Source: Gonapodya prolifera JEL478 (Eukaryota > Monoblepharomycota > Monoblepharidomycetes > Monoblepharidales > Gonapodyaceae). From it: a stretch of DNA of 64,000 nt. The stretch spans positions 70,548-134,547 of the forward strand of contig KQ965836.1 of the NCBI GenBank assembly GCA_001574975.1. Reading direction: 5' to 3'. Numbering within the stretch: the first letter of the stretch is position 1; each line of letters starts with the position of its first letter. Shown piece by piece: positions 57,320 through 64,000 of the stretch. A program made the translations under genes and the position numbers. The notes beneath the pieces are model-generated. The model was not told where the DNA came from and ran no database searches. It saw only the letters and a program-made list of their open reading frames with translations.

Positions 57320-59952
57320 TCATGCCGATATTGATTCCTGCTTGATCAACCGATCTTTTTCACACCCCTTCCACCATCGTTTCGCGGCCTTGTACCGCCA
57401 CTCCCCTTCCTCGTCCACAATAAACAAGAACGCCGCAAGCGCGCCTGCACCACATGCCAGCCCGAGGAAGCACGGACCGCTCCACTGAGCCAAGGTCCAT
57501 GTTGTGGTGCCCACGGACGACCCGGCTGTCATCCCCATGAAGACGAGGAACATGACTTATTGGGTTCGGGGTTTGCGAATACGAGAAACACGGTTATTAA
57601 ACCAAGCGTAAATGCTTTGACGAGGATGGCACTCACAGACGGCGTTTATGCGAGCGTTGGCGGAGGGTACGAGTGTGAGAATCCGTTTCCTGGTCACACA
57701 AAAAGCGCATATTCAGTTCCCGGAATCGCACGTTCATACCTTGCGCTCACTCACCTGTTCACAATGTTGATGAACTGGCCAAACACGTCGATGCAAAACG
57801 CTCCGACACACACGGCCGCGAAGCTCCGCTCGCCGGCTAGCTTCAGCATGAGCCAGGTGGCCATGAGGCCGATGCTGCCGAGGGACTCCATCTAAGTTCC
57901 AATGCGGGAACGATCAAGTGGTTTTAGTTTTTCATTTATATTGTATTGTAACAGCAACACCCAAACGCAACTCACGGTAGAGATGGACACCTTGTCGGCA
58001 AGCCGGCCGATGAAGGGGGCGGTGAGGATGCCGACGATTCCGGCGAGAGCGAGCAGGCCGATCACGGAGGTGGAGTAGTTGTAGGGAGGGCCGGCCAGCA
58101 GGAAGGTCGAGGTCGCCCAGAAGTTGGCGAAGCTGCTGGACTGGCAAAAGCCCATGAAGCACGCTGCGGAGGCGGAGCGTAGCGTGGTGGTGTGGTGTGG
58201 TGTGTAAGACGCGACAATACGTTTTGAGACGCAACAGCACCGTCCTGCGTACCTTGCAAAAGCACCGGCTGGCTCTTCAACAGCCCCACCATGGACCCCA
58301 ACAAGCGGGCGTACGCCTCCACGACCGCCGCGACCCCAGTTCGTTTGCTGTGCCCCGTGGCGCTCGCGACGCTCTTGTGCGGCTCGTCGGGGACAAAGAA
58401 GTACATGAACGGCAAGAGCAAGGTCTGCACTATGGCCGCGAGGTAGTACACCCAGCGGTAGTTGAGCGCCTCGGTGATCGCGCCGGCGACGATACGCGCG
58501 GCGAGGATGCCGACCTGGCGTTGGCGGGAGGGTCGGGGGAGGGAGGGGGGGAATGGTGTTGGCCTGAAGTGAGAAGGTGACGATCGCCCGTGACTCACCA
58601 GAAAGCCGGATGTGAGCATCCCGAGAACGGCACCGCGGCGGTTCGGGGGTGTGAGCCTGAAAGGGGATTTCGTCAGAATCGATGGTGAGTTTCGGCGGTA
58701 TTACGATCTGTGTGGATCATTCGCCTCTGGCAGGAGTATTATTCCGCTCCACGGGGAATTCGCCTCCGGCAGACTCCTCGCTACATAATGAGCGTTCAAC
58801 GAGTATTGGGTTCCGCGGGCTATTCGCCTCATGCAGACTCAATACACGCTCCAAGTGGGGCGTGGGATAATTTGCCTCCGGCGGTCTCCACGTCCTTGCT
58901 CCCCTCCATGCCCCCGGTCGGTTTGTCGCACTAGGCCTCGGCGTCCTCGCGCCTCGCTCCTCCGGCCTCCCGCCTCGCTCCTCCGGCCTCCAGTCTCGGT
59001 CCTCCACTCCCTTGCTCGCTTACTCACTCTGATGCAAACGGAATCACAATCTGCGGAATGACCGTCAGGACGCCCATAAGGAAGTTGAGGGCTTGGAAGA
59101 GGGGGAAGAAGGAGATGAAGCCGAGCGCAAGGCTCAGGATGATGAGGAAGACGGTAAGGGAGACGATGAGGCTTTTGGGTGGCGGAAGGGGGAGTGGGGG
59201 AGGGGGAAGGGGTATGGAGGGTGTCAATAATGGCGATGATGTGAATGAGAGGGTCGCTGTGCACTCGACACTCGAACCACGCCCTTCACTTGAATGCGTC
59301 CTTCACGCATGGAGCTTTCTTCGCGCCAAGGCCTTGGTACACGCTCTGCTTGGGATGATTCGCCTTTGGCGGACTCCTTGGTCCGCTCGCCAGCCTCGGT
59401 CTTCAATACAAATTCCGCCTGGGACGCCTCCTCGCACTAAAGCATCAACACACGCTTCACTTCAGATGGTTCGCCTCCAGCTGAATCCTCGGCCAGTGCT
59501 ACCACCCTTCGGCCTTGGCACGCACCGCACCACTCGCCGATGCTCACCGTTTTCGATTGACCATGTCGCCCAACGGAGAAATCAAGATGAGCCCGACTGC
59601 ATAACCCGACTGCAACAGAGTGTTGATTGTGCCGGCCTGTGTTGTGGAGATGGAAAAGGTGGACTCGAAGTATGCGAGAAGGGGTTGCACGTAGTAGAGG
59701 TTCGCGACTGTGACGGAGGCAACGAAGGCTGCAGCGGGGATTGGAGTCAGGCGGAGTGGGTTGGGAGAAAGGAGAAGGGCGAGCGATCTCACCGAGGAAG
59801 AGGTTGAGGGCAAACGTCATGCGGTATTGCACGGGTGGTGGAGAGGCTGCTGGCAGTGCCGCCGTTGCCTCCTGCTGCGTGTGCTTGTCATGCTGCGACT
59901 CGGAATCGGACTCGATGGACACGATTGTCGCCGGTCGGTCGTCAGTTGCCAT
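57320..59952 (-). CDS. MFS transporter (DHA1-like, 12 TM)
   Basis: Proton-coupled major facilitator, probably a small-molecule or drug exporter. The start MATDDRPATIVSIESDSESQ precedes a Gln/Ala/Pro-rich cytosolic tail. TM1 and beyond read FVASVTVANLYYVQPLLAYF and GTINTLLQSGYAVGLILISP, then LGDMVNRKR (the MFS loop 2-3 signature Gly-Asp-x-x-x-Arg-Lys-Arg). The sixth-helix area has LTPPNRRGAVLGMLTSGFLV and GAITEALNYRWVYYLAAIVQ. The second half has LLALAGIVGILTAPFIGRLA and DKVSIST, then MESLGSIGLMATWLMLKLAG, VFGQFINIVNRKRILTLVPS and a last TM LGLACGAGALAAFLFIVDEE. Family layout is close to Bcr/CflA-type proteins. Two introns, 58657-59027 (371 nt) and 59172-59547 (376 nt), are swollen by dispersed repeats. 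The stop is at 57320. Confidence 0.88.
58690..59000 (-). repeat. Dispersed GC-rich repeat array in MFS intron 58657-59027
   Basis: Four copies of the GCCGGAGGCGAAT-type module lie in sense orientation to the host gene: CCAGAGGCGAATGATCC (58722-58740), TGCCGGAGGCGAATTCCC (about 58752-58770), GCATGAGGCGAATAGCCC (about 58820-58838) and CGCCGGAGGCAAATTATCC (about 58866-58885). Between them are GAGCGGAATAATACTC- and GAACGCTCATTATGTAG-like words. A decayed hairpin part (CGAGGCCTAGTGCGAC, about 58928-58945) and GAGGCCGGAGGAGCGAGGCG tandem units (58955-58990) complete it. Confidence 0.75.
59325..59530 (-). repeat. Dispersed GC-rich repeat fragments in MFS intron 59172-59547
   Basis: In sense orientation to the host gene: CCAAAGGCGAATCATCCC (about 59354-59372), GCTGGAGGCGAACCATCTG (about 59460-59480) and CGAGGATTCAGCTGG words, with loosely related GGCGAGCGG and GAGGAGGCGTCCCAGGCGGAA sequence between. 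The units are more diverged than those in the neighbouring intron. Confidence 0.6.
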
Positions 59953-61046
59953 CGTTTTTTCGATTTGGTTCCGGTCGCCCGGGTTAACTTTCGATCGAAA
60001 CCATGTCCTGCCGTGGTCACGTCGCTCCATTTTATACAGGTCGTTTACTATAAACCTCGCGACACCACTCGCCAAACAGGACCCACCCTAAACGGTGAGA
60101 TTGGGGGCCCGAAGCCGGTTTCAAGAATTACCACTTGAGGATCAAATTAATTCTCAACGCGGGTGCAGGACTCCCTCAGACCCAGGTCAGCACCCTGCAT
60201 GATGACCCGAGACCTAGCGCGAAGCGCTGACCGAGGCGTCCGCCAAAGACGAGTGCCCCACGAAGCGGAATGTACTCTCGCGGAGCGAACGTCGAGGTCT
60301 TTTTGCTTTCATTTCTTAGCAATAGCAATTCGCATTATGCACAGCCCTTTGATACATGCATGTCGCATTGTTCTAACACAGTCATTTAATTCGCAAAATA
60401 TAATCGTGGAGGTGGGTGTGATGGAGGTTGTGAGTGTGGTCGCGTCCCGACAGACCAGTGATAGTCACCGTCCAGTTTGTGCTGAACTCTCCCCAAAGAG
60501 CTTCACCTGATTTACTCACCTCTCGCGTGTAAAGTAGTTGGTTGGATTGGACTTGTTTCCTTACTCTGGCAATAGTGAGAAGAGGGCAAGACCCAAAACA
60601 ATGCGAAACATTCAAACAAATCGTTTCGTCCTGGTAGAATAGGTAACACCTCACTTCTGTACCAGAAACGCCCGGCATGGTGCTTGATGGTCACTTTGAT
60701 TGTCACAGCGACGCCGTCAAGAACAAAATGGATTGACACTCGGTCCATTCCGAATCTCCGCGCCCATTGACAAAAACCCATGTCGATTGGTTGAAGAAGC
60801 GTAGACTTATTGAGGTCCACGTCAACGCTTTTTGGTATGCTTCAGGGAGCCATCATCCGTCTGGTTATCGTATGTACGTCAGCCCTTCTGGCTCTCGCAT
60901 GGGATCGGCAAGGAGTAGCGATCGCGCAGTGGACACACCAGGCAGTGGTGAGGAATATCACAACCGGTTCATTTGGTGGTTTGTTTCATGGTTTGAGAGA
61001 TTGCTGTGGCCCCGACCGTCGTCGAACGTCTTCACCTTCCGAACCG
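59953..61046. other. Divergent intergenic region between MFS and MYND genes
   Basis: No gene is supported. A possible upstream exon or leader of the MYND gene (open stretch from 60810 reading LVIVCTSALLALAWD) is not convincing. An intergenic repeat copy lies at 60205-60295. Confidence 0.4.
60205..60295 (+). repeat. Dispersed GC-rich repeat, copy E, intergenic
   Basis: A compact copy with all three modules in order: hairpin GAGACCTAGCGCGAAGCGCT then GACCGAGG (about 60207-60235), GCGTCCGCCAAAGACGAGTG, and CCACGAAGCGGAATGTACTC then TCGCGGAGCGAACG. It matches the middle of copy D closely and shows that the family is not confined to introns. Confidence 0.8.
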
Positions 61047-62441
61047 ATGCGAATCAACCCCGACTCCAAATCCGTCGCTTTCGGCAAATCGCTCATTCTC
61101 GCGGAACATCTCCCGCAGCTCGGGCGGCTTCTGCAGGATGGGCAGGCGCCTGGAAAGTCGAAAGGTGCGAAGAAGTGTGTCCAGTGTGGATCCGTTCCGG
61201 AGTCCTTGATGCGGTGCTCGAGGTGCCATGGGTGAGTCGCCCTTGAAAAACGCGTGAGAGGAAGGTTTTTCATCGTCTCTTTGTGATCGTCTCGCCTGCC
61301 TGCTCTCTGGCAACAGCGCCTACTATTGCGGAAAGGACTGCCAGGTGAAGGACTACAAGCGTGGCCACAAGGAGATCTGCAACGACCTTGCCATGATGCT
61401 CCGCATTCTGGAGTTTCCTGAGCTCCAAGAACTCCACGTGGGTTTCCCCCCGGCCGCTTGAGTGCCCATCATGTCTTCCGACGCGGACCAATTACGAATT
61501 GGAACCTTTTCAGGACCTGTACCTCCAACTCCGCCGCGACGAACTCAAGCGCCGCCTCGTTGCTGCCGTGGAACTAAACAAGTTTGACGGGCAGGCGCTC
61601 ACGCTGTTGACGCAGGTGGTTGCGTCCAAGCACCGGGCGGATCGGTGTCAGGAGACTGGAGTGAGGACGCACCGCCGTCGCTTCTTTCCGAGGTAGAACC
61701 CCCAAAACGAACTCCGTGGTGCTATTTTAGGACGTTCCGGAATCGCTCGCGTCGCCTTTCCTATCCCCGTGCGCGAAGGACCACCCCGAGACTCTCGCGC
61801 GTTTGTCGCATGAAGACCTGGACACATTATATACCCTGCCATGCCCCATCCCACCAACCGCCGACCTCCCACCCTCGCAAAAGCCGCTGCGAGAACTCCT
61901 CGAAGAGACGTCGTGCGGGCACTCCAAAGAGGACCACCCTCCCGCCCGGTTCTTCTACAGGTACGTGCCAGCCCGCCTTTTGAGCGTCCGCACCTCACAC
62001 TCCCGCGCGGCAGCTTCTGCACCGCCGCCCCCGTCCGAGTCATGCACCACCCCACCCTCCCGGGCACCACGCACTGCCCGACCTGCCGCGCCTGCATGGA
62101 CGCGGCGTTCACGCACTGCGCACAATGCGACTCGTGCGCGTACGGCGTCGTGTTCCCATGCACGAACTGCCATGACTTGATGGTGCATGCGGATGGGGTG
62201 TGGTTTCATCCTAGGTTCAGGGAGAAGATTGAGGCCAAGGACGTTTGTGTGATACAGGGGTGCAGGTGTTTCAATGGGCAGGAGCCGTGGGAGTACCAGT
62301 CTGGTAGGTTGTTTTGGTTTTGGTGTGATCGTGGTGGTGGTGTCTCGTCTGACCCCTGACCCGATTGGAATCGCAGAATGGCACATCGAAGAGCTGAAAC
62401 AAAAGTTTGAAAAGAAGAGTGCAATTAAGGAAATAAAATAA
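61047..62441 (+). CDS. MYND-type zinc-finger protein
   Basis: The start MRINPDSKSVAFGKSLILAE (61047) is chosen because it opens the conserved-looking frame; an upstream exon is possible. The MYND finger is CVQCGSVPESLMRCSRCHG joined across an intron to AYYCGKDCQVKDYKRGHKEI and CND, giving the C-x2-C..C-x2-C..YC-x3-CQ..H..C ligand pattern. Next come an alpha-helical part (LELPELQELH-like, then LYLQLRRDELKRRLVAAVEL) and HEDLDTLYTLPCPIPPTADL. A second Cys-rich segment is HCPTCRACMDAAFTHCAQCD then SCAYGVVFPCTNCHDLMVHA, which may bind more zinc. The end is KKSAIKEIK at 62441. MYND domains mediate protein-protein contact; the role is unknown. Confidence 0.8.
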
Positions 62442-63385
62442 TTATCTGCTACCTTTTTCGTTGTCCAAGCTCACTAAATGCCCGCTCCACCCGGTAACTG
62501 CACGCCACGCTTCCTCCCCGTGTCGAAACGGGTGGCATCATCACATTTTTCTGTCAACTGCTTGCCGCGCGAGACCTCCGATATTATTTAGGTGGGGTGT
62601 AGCAATAAGAGGGAGGCATTCTGGGATTGTATTCGCTAGTTTCATAATGAATTCCATACATAAGCAGGGGTCTCATGGCCTTTCTTGCTGTGGAAACAAC
62701 AACAAGAGTGAATTCAAGGTGCAACACACCCAAGGGGATGAAAGATGAGACACTACAAGTTAAGCATCAGATTCAGACTTTGGTGGCCTAAAAGCACCCA
62801 AAGTAGTTGCAGAATTAACACCGTTGAAGGGAAATAAAACAGTAATCCAGGAACAACGTCTCTTACGTCACGAAAATAATGATAACCTCAACTAAACTAC
62901 TGTTGATAGTTTATCTGGATCAAATTGGGACGCTCACTTGCGGCACCGGCCTTGCATTAACTGCACACAAAATCTCTCCCGAAGCCGTGCAGCCTGTGAG
63001 CTTAGATGTATCTTCTGCCTTTTTCGTTGTGTTTTTCCGCGGGCCTCGGCCAGGTTGGCCACAGAGTGAAGGGCGTGGTTGCGAGTGAAGGCAGGGCTTC
63101 ACCGTTCTCGTCAGCAAATTCAAACCGCACTTTTGGCAACCCCCGCGACCGCCATCTCAGTAGAGAAATCGACCGACGGCGCCCACTGACAGCTCATCCC
63201 CCGTGCGAAATTCACCCCGCACGCGCTCGGCTTCCTGTTCTGTCGCACCTCGTCATCCATCTGCGATTTTTCAATCTCTAACCGTGGAGTCAGGCCCCCG
63301 CCTTGTTCCCGCTGGACATTCAATGATACTGACGCACGCGGCGTCTGGCCTCTGGGCGTCTCCCCTCTGAATTTTCTCCAGGGAG
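62442..63385. other. Intergenic region before the last gene
   Basis: No gene is recognised. The TTTTCTCCAG immediately before 63382 is a good splice acceptor, so part of 63100-63380 may be a 5' exon or leader of the next gene. Confidence 0.4.
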
Positions 63386-64000
63386 ATGGATCCTCGCGCG
63401 AGGGACAGGGAAGCAGCGACGAGGTCATCGGCATTCCCTCTCGCCGCGCACAGGGCCGATGCCACATCCAGTGCGCATGGCGCTAATGGACGAGGAGTGG
63501 GGATTCCAGGGCCCGACGGCGCGACAATGGTCGGGTTCGCGCCCGTGGCAGGTTCTTTGGCTGGACAGGCAATGATGGGCTTCCAGGTGACTGCCGAGAA
63601 GCATCTCGCTCGTTTTCTGTCCGATTTTGATGTTTTTCCTTCTTGGAAATCCCCCGTGCCCCAGCCAAACCTTCGAATGCCCCAGCAACCCCCCACACCT
63701 CCAATCGAACGAGGTTTCATCAACGGAGGGCTTCATTCACGCCGCACCGCGTCGGGGCCGGACCCCGTCATCATCAATTCCCTCAATCCCCAACTCATGG
63801 TCCCCACGACACGACCGGGCGCGACGCTGCAGCCGGCCATGAACACGGGGGCATGGGAACCTTCCCACGCACTAATGGTGCCGGGACAGGCTGTAGGAGC
63901 TTACGGCGTGATTGGCACCGCGCCGTTCTCCGGAGGAATGTTCCCCGGAATCCAGCTTCCCTTCCCCAGTGATCCTCGCCACGCCCTCTCGCAAACTGTG
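63386..64000 (+). CDS. Unrecognised Pro/Gly-rich protein, 3' partial
   Basis: From ATG 63386 the frame gives MDPRARDREAATRSSAFPLA, an Ala/Gly-rich stretch, and ends at AGQAMMGFQ|GTGACT. The next exon starts after CGTGCCCCAG (about 63663) with PNLRMPQQPPTPPIERGFIN. It runs through SRRTASGPDPVIINSLNPQL, TTRPGATLQPAMNTGAWEPS and FSGGMFPGIQLPFPSDPRHA to the right edge. The ATG may be internal because a splice acceptor (TTTTCTCCAG) precedes it closely. Composition suggests an intrinsically disordered regulatory protein. No domain recognised. Confidence 0.5.
   Translation, partial: MDPRARDREAATRSSAFPLAAHRADATSSAHGANGRGVGIPGPDGATMVGFAPVAGSLAGQAMMGFQVTAEKHLARFLSDFDVFPSWKSPVPQPNLRMPQQPPTPPIERGFINGGLHSRRTASGPDPVIINSLNPQLMVPTTRPGATLQPAMNTGAWEPSHALMVPGQAVGAYGVIGTAPFSGGMFPGIQLPFPSDPRHALSQTV

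Overview
This window is nuclear DNA from a fungus. The evidence is short spliceosomal introns (mostly 35-120 nt, GT..AG) in nearly every gene, fungal-type families (a YPD1-like phosphotransfer protein, an RTA1-like 7-TM protein, a CGR1-like ribosome-biogenesis protein, TIF34/eIF3i) and remains of a chromodomain-bearing Ty3 retrotransposon. A STRAD-like pseudokinase, an SREK1IP1-like zinc-knuckle protein and a MYND protein hint at an early-diverging lineage, but I cannot place the species.

Layout. 1-709: 3' end of a YPD1-like HPt gene. 838-6557: two minus-strand genes, mitochondrial ETF-ubiquinone oxidoreductase and an ABCG half-transporter. 7440-10508: a decayed Ty3 chromovirus on the minus strand. 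10956-14911: a CGR1-like gene and a long Ser/Pro-rich protein of unknown role. 17179-19210: a predicted zinc-finger plus IPT/TIG-domain regulator. 19900-21100: a non-coding diverged duplication. 21431-23255: RTA1-like membrane protein (minus). 23600-26520: broken or multi-exon F-box-like genes with a perfect 32-bp inverted repeat. 27274-31515: a CAMK-type kinase and eIF3i. 31733-35888: a Cys-rich single-pass membrane protein, a tiny protein, and a secreted protein. 36815-40438: an old yellow enzyme and a nitrilase. 40560-41860: a decayed Tc1/mariner/IS630-like transposase next to a copied fragment of the old yellow enzyme gene. 42000-44090: a poorly resolved kinase-like locus. 45346-49823: a short-chain dehydrogenase and a glutamine-synthetase-family enzyme, with a 24-N gap in one intron. 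51075-54634: STRAD-like pseudokinase. 54845-57191: SREK1IP1-like protein and a type II membrane protein. 57320-62441: an MFS transporter and a MYND-finger protein. 63386-64000: 5' part of an unrecognised gene.

The most unusual signal is a family of short GC-rich repeats. They share three modules: a hairpin with core CCTAAGCGC..GCGCTGACC, a GCCGGAGGCGAATTAT motif, and a CGCGAAGCGGAATACTCTCG motif. At least seven copies lie inside introns of six unrelated genes, mostly in the sense orientation of the host gene, and the introns that carry them are often two to six times longer than their neighbours. This looks like an introner-like or MITE-like family. Two gene-structure oddities also stand out: a 3-nt micro-exon that completes the catalytic Cys codon of the nitrilase, and an eIF3i first exon that holds only the ATG.
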